The notes: generated by a model not told the origin, from the sequence alone. A stretch of DNA of 64,000 nt from Ohtaekwangia sp035628875 (GCA_035628875.1 DASPIZ010000060.1:17754-81753); one strand, 5' to 3'; shown: positions 46,081 through 54,709, counted from the stretch's first letter. A program made the numbers and translations.

Positions 46081-46217
46081 CTTCGAATACTTTCACCGCG
46101 AAGGCGCGAAGCCGCAAAGTACCGCAAAGTACCCGCAAAGAAGAGATTTAAATTGAAAAAATCATTCCGTGTATTCTTCTGTGGTTTCCGCGATTTCTGT
46201 GAGCGAAAAAACTCACC
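46081..46217. repeat. Dispersed hairpin repeat, copy B3
   Basis: A direct near-duplicate of B2. It shares the TTTCACCGCGAAGGCGCGAA module, the GCCGCAAAG module (expanded here by one extra unit), GAGATTTAAATTGAAAAAAT and the TTCCGTGTATTCTTCTGTGG stretch. It differs by a few substitutions and lacks most of the 3' complementary arm present in B2. Confidence 0.76.
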
Positions 46218-46239
46218 GAAATAACCGTAACCCAACATT

Positions 46240-46271
46240 AAAAAAAGGAAGCTGCGCCATGCAACTTCCTT
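46240..46271 (-). terminator. Rho-independent terminator of the TonB-dependent receptor gene
   Basis: An 11-bp stem (AAGGAAGCTGC / GCAACTTCCTT, one G-U type mismatch) with a 5-base loop. On the minus strand it is followed by a run of seven T. It sits 25 bp after the receptor stop codon. Confidence 0.82.
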
Positions 46272-46295
46272 AATTTATGTCAAACTTTAAAACGC

Positions 46296-48443
46296 TTACA
46301 GTTCTATATGAACCCCTGCTAAAAACAGTCTTCCGATTTCTTCACTTGCATAGGCCTCTTGTTGTTCCTGCCCAAGCAAATTGCGTCCATTTAGAAACAC
46401 ATTGATTTTAGGATTGATCGTATAAGAAATGTTGGCATTAAGCAACACTTTATCGTTCACTTCTTCCAGGTCGCGATGAATAAGCGCTCCGGTTTGCACA
46501 TCAGCTTCATGAATGCCATTAAGTTTATATGCTGAGTAAAAATATCCCGTAAGATTAAAGTTCCATTTTTTCACCGGTGCGTTGATCGCAAATCCACCAA
46601 AAACATCCGGCGTGAATTCACTTGTCTTGTCTTCTACTTTTTCATAGTTGTTTTCAGGGTACAACATTGGATTGGGTTCAGCATAATAGGGACTGTAATT
46701 ATTTAGTTTGTTTTGTTGCCATGTAAGTGATGGCTTGAAGGTCACCTGACCCAACAGGATCGTAGCGGCCACAGTAGCGCCAGTCTGATCAGATTCAAGT
46801 CCGATATTGCTTTGCTTAAATTCAAGTTCTCCTTTCGCTGGTGGTGCAAACGAGGGCTCCTTAACAACACGTGTTAATTGCGCGGAATAATTCCGGTAAG
46901 ACTGGCGGAAAACGCTTACATCAAGACTTACCTTGCTGTTTAGCTTCGTCTTATAACCAAGTTCAAGAATGTTGTTTTGTAACAGATTGAAATCTTCGTT
47001 ACCAACCACATTCACCAGAATAAACGGATCATCCAACACAAGGTTGATATACACAGGCATGATAAATGATCCTGCATGCGATCTGCCACCAAGAAAACGA
47101 ATGATGTTGTTATCATTCAATTTATAATTCACGATCCCCTGGTAAGAAATATAGGTGTCGTCAGGTGCCTTAAACTTGTCAGAACGAACGGCTCCGATTA
47201 TTCTTAATGCAGGTATTGGATTATAATCTGCTTTCAGGGAGAAAGCATAGTTATACATTGTTGCTTTATTATTGAATACTCCGCTTTTGCCTAGGTCAAC
47301 AGTGTATGGTTCGTCATCTATCATGGCGTTTTGATAACTGAATGCTGGTCTTAGGCTAAGCTTATTTGAGACACGGAAATTGTAATCGAGGTAACTATCG
47401 AAAGTGGAATAGTCCTGAAATTGTTCTGGTTGATTACCGGACGCACCATGTCGTCCGTGGATCAGTGACGTTTGGAAGGTCATGTTTCCGGATTCGACTT
47501 TTAGCATGTGGTTCAGATTAGTGTTCACTTGCTGGGAAACGTTGGTATAAGTACCTGAACTGCCAAGATTAAGGTTTGAATTGTACCCCGTGTTTAGCGT
47601 GATCGTGGTATTCTTTGCAGGTGTATAGTATAAATTAAAGTTAACACCAGAATGTCTCGACGCGATTTCCGGTTCCGGAAAATACAGGTACGGATTTGAC
47701 GCCAGGTCAGGTGTAGAATGATCTGCCAAATCGTTGATATAACTGGCGGTACTGAAATCAAAGTATTTTTCATCAGCCCGTTTGCGATTGGCATAATTAG
47801 CGGATACGTTAAAGTTAACTTTGTTTGAAATTTCACCTCCGATTAAAGCAGAGAATAGGCTTGCGTTACCAGCCTGAAATCTCGCCGTACCATAGGTTTT
47901 CTCTTCACTTTTTTGCGTGATGATGTTGATTACTCCGTCAACAGCATTAGGACCATACAAAGGTGCATTGGGGCCATACACAATTTCAATGCGCTCTACG
48001 TCTGCGATATCTACCGGAAGATTCTGCCATGTCGTCCCGCCTGATAAATAATTAAAGATTGGTCTGTTATTGATCATGACCAGGATGGAATTATTCATAA
48101 AGGTGAACGAATGTGAAGGGAGGTTATCCTTTCCGCCACGAATAGATACATCGTAAACGCCATTGGCGGTTTCGCGTACAATCAACCCTGGAGCCATGCG
48201 CAGCGCTTCCGGTATCGAGGTTGAACCCGTGTTCATCATATCTTTTCGGGTAATCACGAAAGAGGTTACCGGAGCAGCAAACGAAGATTCTTTTTCTTTT
48301 GAGGCCGATACAATCGGAATACTCATGAGTTCCTCCAGCGTAAGTTCATAGGGATCCTCCTTCACGGTGTCATTTTGTGGCTGCGCAACGGCTGCCATAC
48401 TGGTCAATAAAAGGCATGCGAATGCCCATAGTATTCGTATCAT
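46296..48443 (-). CDS. TonB-dependent outer-membrane receptor
   Basis: About 715 residues. Signal peptide MIRILWAFACLLLTSMAAVAQ, then a short periplasmic segment (ELTLEELMSIPIVSASK). The plug domain has TSIPEALRMAPGLIV, VSIRGG and RIEIVYGPNAPLYGPNAVDG. The beta-barrel ends in an outer-membrane sorting segment (RNLLGQEQQEAY...LFLAGVHIEL). It lacks the SusC-type N-terminal extension and has no SusD partner, so it may take up a siderophore, vitamin or small glycan; the ligand is unknown. ATG 48443 is chosen over 48497 because it begins the signal peptide. Confidence 0.9.
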   Translation of the reverse strand: MIRILWAFACLLLTSMAAVAQPQNDTVKEDPYELTLEELMSIPIVSASKEKESSFAAPVTSFVITRKDMMNTGSTSIPEALRMAPGLIVRETANGVYDVSIRGGKDNLPSHSFTFMNNSILVMINNRPIFNYLSGGTTWQNLPVDIADVERIEIVYGPNAPLYGPNAVDGVINIITQKSEEKTYGTARFQAGNASLFSALIGGEISNKVNFNVSANYANRKRADEKYFDFSTASYINDLADHSTPDLASNPYLYFPEPEIASRHSGVNFNLYYTPAKNTTITLNTGYNSNLNLGSSGTYTNVSQQVNTNLNHMLKVESGNMTFQTSLIHGRHGASGNQPEQFQDYSTFDSYLDYNFRVSNKLSLRPAFSYQNAMIDDEPYTVDLGKSGVFNNKATMYNYAFSLKADYNPIPALRIIGAVRSDKFKAPDDTYISYQGIVNYKLNDNNIIRFLGGRSHAGSFIMPVYINLVLDDPFILVNVVGNEDFNLLQNNILELGYKTKLNSKVSLDVSVFRQSYRNYSAQLTRVVKEPSFAPPAKGELEFKQSNIGLESDQTGATVAATILLGQVTFKPSLTWQQNKLNNYSPYYAEPNPMLYPENNYEKVEDKTSEFTPDVFGGFAINAPVKKWNFNLTGYFYSAYKLNGIHEADVQTGALIHRDLEEVNDKVLLNANISYTINPKINVFLNGRNLLGQEQQEAYASEEIGRLFLAGVHIEL

Positions 48444-48953
48444 AAATTGATGTTTGATTAAAACCGGGACGAAAGTAGAAATAGAATTGCCAGCCAACTA
48501 TTAGTTTAAACATGGAAGATACCATGCGTAGGAATTCAATGTAGTGTGCACTTTTTGTTCAACATAATTTGAACGAATAAAGAACGCGGCGATGTTTAAC
48601 AGAGATAAACTTTCTTATTTATACCTACGTATTTAAGCTTATAAGGGAAGACCTATCTTTAAAGCACTGCGTGTTCAGCTAATAAATAATCAAGGCGTAT
48701 TCCAGGTAGCATAGACATTGCCGGAGAATTAACGTGTATTGTTTCGACGGTTTTTGAATTATTGAATTCCCGAATACTTTACAGCTGTAAATGATATCGT
48801 TTGCACTGAGAAAAGCTTTCTGATGCGTGATTGGTTTGATAAAGCAATATCATCGTCAACTAAGCTTTCATATTCGTTTTACGGGAAAGGGCAGGTAAGC
48901 AAACGAAAAAAGCATAGCTAAACAATATTGGCCAGTACATCATTAAGCTATCG
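48444..48953. other. Non-coding spacer with no recognised element
   Basis: About 510 bp of A/T-rich sequence lie between two minus-strand genes. I saw no ORF of interest, no copy of the A or B repeats and no clear terminator or LacI-type palindrome. It should contain the promoter of the TonB-dependent receptor gene. Confidence 0.5.
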
Positions 48954-50021
48954 CTAATGAATTCCTGATCCCAGGTATGAATCGAGATTTTCCACGGTGA
49001 TGACTTCAAGTGGAAAAAGATCCTGCACCGGGGCGTTCCTTTTAAACATAAGGTGGTTGATCAGATGGCTGATACCAAGATTAACCTGGCGTTTCGGATT
49101 TTGGTTGATGAGAAAATCAATAATTCCTGATCTAAGGTATTCCAGGTTGTCCTCAAGCAAATCATATCCGATCAATCGGATATCTCTTTTTCCATATGAT
49201 TTTAATAACGCCGCAGCCACCGCAGTTCCTTTTGAAGTACTTACGAAAATTCCTTTAAGCAATGGATCGGCAATCAGTTCTTTTAGTTGATTTTTGAAAG
49301 AATCTTCTTTCGGATTAAGGTTAAAGTCAAGGATTTTGAAACCGGTTTTATTTCGTTCTGTAAAAAAATCACGAAACCCTTTTTCTTTTTCGGATAAGTG
49401 AATAGAGTTGTGAATGTCTTCATCGATGTGTAGCACGGCAAACATGCCAGGTTCTTGCTGACCAATATTCATCAACTCTGCCCCTACACGTCCGCTCTGG
49501 TAGAGGTTCTGACCGATAAAACTCATGGGACTTACCTCCTGTATATTGGTGTTAAACAAGATGTAGGGTATTTCGCGGTGTTTAAATAATTGAAATACCG
49601 GCAATGATTCATTGTAAAAGATAGGCGCTGCTACAATGCCATCGGGATTGGCTTCCAATACTTTTTCTGCTGTTTTCTGAAGGGAATTTTTATCTAATAA
49701 ATCGAATAAAAAAAGATCTATCGTTACACCATATTGATTCCATTCAAGCTGTGCCTGTACAATTCCAGCATTGGCCTGATCCCAGTACGGATCTTGCGAT
49801 GGATCGGGAATTAAGACTGCGATTGAATATTTTTTGTTTGATCCCAAGGTTCGGGCAATCAGATTCGGTTTATAGTCGATCTGCTCCATTACCTCGGTGA
49901 TCTTTTTCAGGGCTTCTTCGGATACCCTGCCGCGATTGTGAAGTACGCGATCTACTGTGCCTGCAGACACACCGGCCAGGCGGGCTATGTCCTTAATTCT
50001 GATATTCTTACCAAGAGTCAT
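48954..50021 (-). CDS. LacI-family transcriptional regulator
   Basis: About 355 residues. The N-terminal LacI helix-turn-helix is IRIKDIARLAGVSAGTVDRVLHNRG, a variant with TVDRV in place of the usual TVSRA. The hinge helix (YKPNLIARTLGSNKKYSIAVLIP) follows. The effector domain (DPYWDQANAGIVQAQLEW, GIVAAPIFYN, IRLIGYDLLEDNLEYL) is of the sugar-binding type that resembles ribose/xylose-binding proteins. ATG 50021 (MTLGKNIRIKD) is preferred over 50066. Two palindromic operator-like sites lie 59-93 bp upstream, suggesting autoregulation. Other targets are not evident; the TonB-dependent receptor is a candidate. Confidence 0.9.
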   Translation of the reverse strand: MTLGKNIRIKDIARLAGVSAGTVDRVLHNRGRVSEEALKKITEVMEQIDYKPNLIARTLGSNKKYSIAVLIPDPSQDPYWDQANAGIVQAQLEWNQYGVTIDLFLFDLLDKNSLQKTAEKVLEANPDGIVAAPIFYNESLPVFQLFKHREIPYILFNTNIQEVSPMSFIGQNLYQSGRVGAELMNIGQQEPGMFAVLHIDEDIHNSIHLSEKEKGFRDFFTERNKTGFKILDFNLNPKEDSFKNQLKELIADPLLKGIFVSTSKGTAVAAALLKSYGKRDIRLIGYDLLEDNLEYLRSGIIDFLINQNPKRQVNLGISHLINHLMFKRNAPVQDLFPLEVITVENLDSYLGSGIH

Positions 50022-50079
50022 TTTCAAATAAAATGAATTTTTAGGGTTTTCTGAAAAAGCCGTCATAAGACAACAAATG

Positions 50080-50093
50080 TGTTTTCGGACACA
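50080..50093. promoter_or_regulatory. LacI-type operator 1 upstream of the second regulator
   Basis: TGTTTTCGGACACA, an imperfect palindrome around CG (arms TGTnT / ACACA). It resembles the neighbouring site at 50101, and the two centres are 21 bp apart, i.e. two helical turns. Confidence 0.6.
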
Positions 50094-50100
50094 AATTTAA

Positions 50101-50114
50101 TGTGTGCGTACACA
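50101..50114. promoter_or_regulatory. LacI-type operator 2 upstream of the second regulator
   Basis: TGTGTGCGTACACA, arms TGTGT / ACACA around GCGT; a near-perfect 14-bp palindrome of LacI type with the central CG. Together with the site at 50080 it lies on the same helical face upstream of the LacI-like gene. The remaining ~275 bp up to the GT2 gene contain nothing I recognise. Confidence 0.68.
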
Positions 50115-50389
50115 ATGTAGTAATTAATTGATTTATTTTCTATACTTAAATTACGATAATAAATAAGGTAACTAATGAATCATGGAAAAACGCCTGCTTA
50201 ACCACCTCCGTTCGCAATCCAGGGGTTTTTAACACTTCATTGCTTTAACAGGAGCAAGCCGACAGCCTGGCGATTCTCAAATTCTTCAATGGTTCTTTGC
50301 TTTTTCAATCAAATGTACCTTCCAAGTGCGTAAAGCATCTTTGCTGATTAGACAAGTGATTTATATTTGTGCCTTAAAACCCCTGACCC

Positions 50390-51499
50390 TTGCAGCTAGT
50401 ACTCGCCATCATTTTCTTTTCGGCAATTGCGGTACAAATAATTTATTTTATCGTTTTTCTGATTGGATTAAACCGGAAAAAATCGCTCCGCCAAAATACC
50501 CATACACTACCTGTTTCGGTGATTGTGTGTGCCCATGATGAAGAAGACAATTTGCGCGAGTTAATACCGCTTTTGCTTCGTCAGGATTATCCCAATTTTG
50601 AAGTTGTCATCATCGATGACCGTTCAAATGATAACACGTTTGATTTTTTACTGGATGAGGCGAAGAAAGATCATCGCCTGCGCATGGTTCACGTCAATCG
50701 CACACCGCCGCACGTGAACAGTAAGAAGTACAGCCTTACATTGGGGATTAAAGCTGCCAAATATGAATGGCTTCTATTAACCGATGCAGACTGCCGGCCT
50801 GAGTCTGAAAAATGGATATCCTCCATGAGTAATGGTTTCGCGGAAGACAAAACCTTTGTCCTGGGATTTTCACCGTACGTCAGAACGGGAGGCTTTCTCA
50901 ACCTGTTCATCCGGTTCGAAAGTTTGATCACGGCAGTTTTATATATGGCCTTTGGTCTCCTCAAAAACCCCTACATGGGTGTCGGCCGAAACCTGGCTTA
51001 CCGCAAATCTTTTTTTCTTGCCGAAAAGGGATTTAATCAGTTTATGAAAGTAACGGGGGGTGATGATGATCTCTTTGTGAACCAACATGCCACAGGGAAG
51101 AATACGGAAGTGATCATGGGCAAAGATTCGGTCATGTACTCTATCCCTGAAAAATCATGGCGATCTTTTTTCCGACAAAAATTAAGACACCTTTCTGTAG
51201 GCAAATTTTATAAATTCAAACATCGGTTTTTGTTAGGCACATTTATGCTTACCTGGTTGATAGCGTGGGCCTTAGGAATCTATTTGTCGATCAGTTCGGG
51301 CATTTATTATTATTATTTTACCGGTGCAATCGCCCTCCGCCTGATGCTGTTTTTCTTCACACTTCGAACAGGCTTTCGTAACCTTGAACAAAAGTTCGAA
51401 TGGTGGACAATTCCTTTTTTAGATTTTCTTTATATGATTTATTATCTTACCACCGGCCTGTTTACGTTAGGGGCTAAAAAAGTAAGATGGAAGAATTAG
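50390..51499 (+). CDS. Membrane glycosyltransferase family 2
   Basis: A 369-residue processive-type GT2. An N-terminal membrane helix (QLVLAIIFFSAIAVQIIYFIVF) precedes the GT-A catalytic domain: VSVIVCAHDEEDNL, VIIDDRSNDNT, LLTDADCRPE (DxD-like metal site), GGDDDLF (base) and RQKLRHLS (acceptor site). Two to three C-terminal helices follow. It probably builds a lipid-linked or surface polysaccharide; sugar and acceptor are unknown. The start is TTG at 50390, the only start that keeps the first helix. The 3' end overlaps the sigma factor gene by 13 bp, so they are cotranscribed. Confidence 0.87.
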   Translation: MQLVLAIIFFSAIAVQIIYFIVFLIGLNRKKSLRQNTHTLPVSVIVCAHDEEDNLRELIPLLLRQDYPNFEVVIIDDRSNDNTFDFLLDEAKKDHRLRMVHVNRTPPHVNSKKYSLTLGIKAAKYEWLLLTDADCRPESEKWISSMSNGFAEDKTFVLGFSPYVRTGGFLNLFIRFESLITAVLYMAFGLLKNPYMGVGRNLAYRKSFFLAEKGFNQFMKVTGGDDDLFVNQHATGKNTEVIMGKDSVMYSIPEKSWRSFFRQKLRHLSVGKFYKFKHRFLLGTFMLTWLIAWALGIYLSISSGIYYYYFTGAIALRLMLFFFTLRTGFRNLEQKFEWWTIPFLDFLYMIYYLTTGLFTLGAKKVRWKN

Positions 51500-52098
51500 A
51501 AGAAAGCCGGTTCTCCTCCAAAGCGATTGAAGATTTTCGCCTGATTGACCTGGCTGTGGAAGGCGATGACAAGGCGTTTGCAAAACTATTGCAACGTTAT
51601 AAGCGACCGGTATATCACATGATACTGAAAATGGTACGTAATGTGGACGATGCTGAAGACCTTACCATTGAATCATTTGCAAAAGCATTTCGGAGCCTGC
51701 ATCGTTTTAAGAAAGACTTCACATTCAGTACGTGGCTTTTCAGAATCGCGACAAACAACACGATCGATTTTATTCGTAAAAAGAAACTCAACACACTGAG
51801 TATTGATAATACCTTCACTGATGACGATGGGCAATCAGTATCAATCGATGTTGAAGATGAAAATTTGGATCCACAAGAGGAAGCCATCAAAATTCAGAAA
51901 GCCGAGTTGATTCAGGTGTTTGTCGATAAGCTTCCGCCAAAATATCAAAAGCTGGTTCGACTTCGGTATTTTAACGAACTTTCATACGAAGAGATTGCCG
52001 ATGAATTAGAGGCGCCCCTCGGAACGGTTAAGGCACAACTTCATCGTGCGCGTGAATTGATGTTCGAGATGGTGAAAAACAAACGCGATCATATCTGA
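51487..52098 (+). CDS. ECF-type RNA polymerase sigma factor
   Basis: A 203-residue sigma-70 family protein. Region 2 spans ~35-105 (DDAEDLTIESFAKAFRSL, FSTWLFRIATNNTIDFIRKKK). After an acidic linker (FTDDDGQSVSIDVEDENLDPQEE), region 4 spans ~140-198 (LPPKYQKLVRLRYFNELSYEEIADELEAPLGTVKAQLHRA). No anti-sigma gene is adjacent; the neighbours are GT2 (13-bp overlap upstream) and rsmG (18 bp downstream). It may be a constitutively available factor, as in the SigX/Ecf types without anti-sigma, or be controlled elsewhere. Confidence 0.93.
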   Translation: MEELEESRFSSKAIEDFRLIDLAVEGDDKAFAKLLQRYKRPVYHMILKMVRNVDDAEDLTIESFAKAFRSLHRFKKDFTFSTWLFRIATNNTIDFIRKKKLNTLSIDNTFTDDDGQSVSIDVEDENLDPQEEAIKIQKAELIQVFVDKLPPKYQKLVRLRYFNELSYEEIADELEAPLGTVKAQLHRARELMFEMVKNKRDHI

Positions 52099-52116
52099 TA
52101 ACGCAGGATTTGCAGA

Positions 52117-52746
52117 GTGGAACACGCATCAATCATTAAACATTATTTTCCGGATATTACTGAAGCACAGCAAAACCAGTTTGCCGGACTCTTTAATTTG
52201 TATAAAGATTGGAATGAAAAAATCAATGTCATTTCCCGGAAAGATATTGATAACCTCTACATCAACCACGTGCTGCATTCACTTGGCATCGCGAAAGTGA
52301 TGACGTTCAAACCAGGGGCTTCTGTCCTTGATGTAGGCACCGGTGGAGGCTTTCCCGGTATACCATTGGCGATTCTATTTCCTGAAACTCAATTCTACCT
52401 GGTGGATTCTATCGGTAAAAAAATCACGGTTGTGAAAGCGGTGGCAGAAGCACTCGGATTAAAAAACGTCCAAGCCGAACAACTACGCGCGGAACAAGTG
52501 AAAGGGAAGTTTGATTTTATTATCAGCCGCGCTGTTACACGACTAAAAGAATTTTACGGTTGGATTAATCAGAAAACAAAAGCAGAATCAATTCATTCGC
52601 TGGAAAACGGTATTCTCTATCTGAAGGGTGGTGATCTGGAAGAAGAACTGGCGGAACTTAAACGCCTTCACCAGGTGTATGATTTGTCTGATTATTTTAA
52701 AGAGGAGTTTTTCCAAACGAAAAAAGTGGTATACGTACCGTTGTGA
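52117..52746 (+). CDS. rsmG: 16S rRNA (guanine-527-N7) methyltransferase
   Basis: A 209-residue SAM-dependent Rossmann methyltransferase that modifies G527 in 16S rRNA (older name gidB). The SAM loop is VLDVGTGGGFPGIPLAI (~71-87). LVDSIGKKITVVKAVAEALGL, FDFIISRAVTRLKEF and the N-terminal FNLYKDWNEKINVISRKD are all typical. The start codon is GTG at 52117, 18 bp after the sigma factor gene. Length is normal. Confidence 0.94.
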   Translation: MEHASIIKHYFPDITEAQQNQFAGLFNLYKDWNEKINVISRKDIDNLYINHVLHSLGIAKVMTFKPGASVLDVGTGGGFPGIPLAILFPETQFYLVDSIGKKITVVKAVAEALGLKNVQAEQLRAEQVKGKFDFIISRAVTRLKEFYGWINQKTKAESIHSLENGILYLKGGDLEEELAELKRLHQVYDLSDYFKEEFFQTKKVVYVPL

Positions 52747-52801
52747 GGAATCTATAAAGGAAAAAAAGCCATTTGGTTAACCAAAAAAATTAATGTTGGA
52801 A

Positions 52802-52960
52802 TCATCCAATTTTTTTTAAACTGGAATCTCTTATTTTAGTTTTAATGTATGTCTTTAGTTCTTCTAAAGTCATATTTTGAGTTTCTTTGGTTATCTGGTC
52901 ACGGATTTCCCTCATCATGTTTACAGCATCAAAAGATTTCATTTTTTCTTTAGTCTCCAT
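52802..52960 (-). CDS. Small antitoxin-like protein paired with a PIN-domain gene
   Basis: A 52-residue ORF from ATG 52960 to TGA 52802. The sequence starts METKEKMKSFDAVNMMREIR and continues DQITKETQNMTLEELKTYIK, ending in a basic tail KKIG. The pattern (x-F-DAV-x-MMR-IRD-I) recalls small partner proteins of PIN toxins in Bacteroidota and cyanobacteria. Its start overlaps the last 11 bases of the PIN gene, the close coupling expected of a toxin-antitoxin pair in toxin-first order. Charged helical content fits an antitoxin, but there is no recognised DNA-binding domain. The functional role is inference from position and resemblance. Confidence 0.65.
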   Translation of the reverse strand: METKEKMKSFDAVNMMREIRDQITKETQNMTLEELKTYIKTKIRDSSLKKIG

Positions 52961-53410
52961 AACTTATCAGTTCTTGTGGTGTCCGAATTTCGATGGTTGG
53001 ATAGCCTAATCTTAAATTTACGGAATTATATCCTTTTATTCTATCAAGGTTTACAATGTGCTTAAAGTTCCAACTCGCGAGAACATCCGCTCTGTTTACT
53101 GTCGCCATGGCAATATGCCGGCAGTCTTGTATGCTTGTTCGGCCAACGACTTTTGCAGAAATATACTGATCGGCAAGATGCATTATTTCATCAGTTAGTT
53201 CTACTCGTTCAAATCTGTCAGTCGGATAGTTAAGTAACAGTTCACTTACACGTTTTGGAGCAAGAATTAATTCTAATTCAAGAAGATCGGATACGACGAA
53301 TCTGGCTTCATTTTCTTCCAGCCGTTTAAAAAGCCTCTGAGAAGCATCCTTAAATTCTTCGTCGAAAAGCCTCCTACAACTGAAGTGTCAATATAAATTC
53401 TTTGTTTCAT
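52950..53410 (-). pseudogene. PIN-domain (VapC-like) toxin, broken by one-base frameshift
   Basis: Read from ATG 53410 the frame starts MKQRIYIDTSVVGGF (PIN Asp8) and goes out of frame in a T-run (53365-53368 on the plus strand as AAAA). Adding one T gives FFDEEFKDASQRLFKRLEEN, VVSDLLELEL, and the intact downstream part with QDCRHIAMATVNRADVLASWNF and a short C-terminus, ~153 residues in all. PIN proteins are metal-dependent RNases; in toxin-antitoxin pairs they cut tRNA or other RNAs. The acidic residues of the PIN site (D8, E in LLELE, D in IQDC) survive. The break may be natural inactivation or a homopolymer error. Confidence 0.82.
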
Positions 53411-53511
53411 TGTCGGTATCGAAAACCATTTCTTATGCTCTCAGCGAAACTTGTATTAAATGCAGTTAGCATAGTTTATTTATGCCAAATAACTTCAGAA
53501 GCGATTACTAT

Positions 53512-54246
53512 TCAACTCCGATGTTCCATTAGCATCGCGGTCATTTCCTTGAATGTTTTTTCTTTAAGCGCCGGTAAATCCTTTGCTGTAAGCCCTGCGG
53601 TTGGGATTTCTTCTCCTATATAAATATGAATCCGACCTGGCCTTACCTGAATCGTTCCGGGTGGCATTAACTTACCGGCACCGACTACCACCATGGGTAA
53701 CAGCGGTTGTTGTGTATCAATGGCAATGCGAAATGCACCATCGTGAAAAGGTTGTAATAAATCTTTCGACCGGTTTTGTGTGCCTTCAACAAAAATAAGA
53801 ATGGACATTCCATCCAGCAGGATTTGTTTTAATTTATCCATGCTCTTCTTACGACTGTGACTGCTCGAACGATCAACAATAATGGTCGCAGAGCGTGCGA
53901 TCCATCCGAAAATCGGAATTTTTAACAATTCTTTTTTTGCTAGTGGTCTGAACTGTCCTGGGATTACCATCCGTATACCGGGAAGATCAAGAAACGACGT
54001 GTGATTGCTTACATAAATATAAGCTTTGTCTCGCTTGAAATTTTCCCTGCCATGAAATGTATAACGAATAAAGGTGAGCTGACTGAATATCCAACTCCAG
54101 ATCCAGAGAAATCCATAACCGATAGAACCTAATCCAAAAAAAAATGGAAGCGTTAAGCCGGGCAAAAAGATGATCATAAAAACAGTGAACACCAGAAACA
54201 CCCAGAGCATGTACAGCTTATGCAGAATGAAACCAATTATCTTCAA
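53512..54246 (-). CDS. plsC: 1-acyl-sn-glycerol-3-phosphate acyltransferase
   Basis: A 244-residue membrane-bound acyltransferase that makes phosphatidic acid from lysophosphatidic acid. N-terminal membrane helices (KLYMLWVFLVFTVFMIIFLPG) precede the acyltransferase motifs: NHTSFLDLPG (H82-x4-D87, catalytic) and FVEGTQNRSKD (motif III, residues 154-156 EGT). Length is typical. A glycerophospholipid role is the default for the family, though related enzymes acylate other lipids. It lies upstream of the toxin-antitoxin-like pair on the same strand, with no visible terminator between. Confidence 0.9.
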   Translation of the reverse strand: MKIIGFILHKLYMLWVFLVFTVFMIIFLPGLTLPFFFGLGSIGYGFLWIWSWIFSQLTFIRYTFHGRENFKRDKAYIYVSNHTSFLDLPGIRMVIPGQFRPLAKKELLKIPIFGWIARSATIIVDRSSSHSRKKSMDKLKQILLDGMSILIFVEGTQNRSKDLLQPFHDGAFRIAIDTQQPLLPMVVVGAGKLMPPGTIQVRPGRIHIYIGEEIPTAGLTAKDLPALKEKTFKEMTAMLMEHRS

Positions 54247-54304
54247 GGCAATAAATTAAACTACCCCGAAAGTTCTTAAAGTTTAGGAAAGAAGCAAAGG
54301 TAAT

Positions 54305-54709
54305 TTACCGGTGTACTGCACCGGGGAAATATTTGTCGAGTAGCGGAAGTAGATTTTCCAATCGGAAAGGTTTCACCAGATGTTCATTCATGCCGGCTTG
54401 TAAAATTTCTGAAGTATGGGCTTCTGAATTATAAGTCGTAAGTGCAAAGATCGGAATATGTCTTACCATATTGGTGAACTCAACATCGCGTATCCATCGC
54501 GTTGCATCCAATCCATCCTGATCAGGCATGCGGATATCCATGAGTACAAAATCAAAGTCACCGTTTTTCATGGCTTCAATAGCTTCAACGCCATTGCCAG
54601 CCACTACAGGGTTTATTCCAACGGATTCAAGGTTCGCTTTTATAATGGTTTGGATAACGCGGTCATCTTCTACCACAAGCGCCCGAAGCGTGTTCACTTT
54701 TTCTACCAT
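54305..54709 (-). CDS. Single-domain response regulator (receiver)
   Basis: A 134-residue stand-alone receiver domain. The acidic pair D15-D16 (LVVEDD), phosphoacceptor D58 (FVLMDIRMPDQDG), switch Thr in FALTTYN and Lys113 (LVKPF) are all present, so phosphorylation is expected. No output domain follows; such proteins relay phosphate or bind targets directly. No kinase is adjacent. The two TPR kinase-like proteins elsewhere in the window are possible partners only by speculation. Confidence 0.93.
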   Translation of the reverse strand: MVEKVNTLRALVVEDDRVIQTIIKANLESVGINPVVAGNGVEAIEAMKNGDFDFVLMDIRMPDQDGLDATRWIRDVEFTNMVRHIPIFALTTYNSEAHTSEILQAGMNEHLVKPFRLENLLPLLDKYFPGAVHR

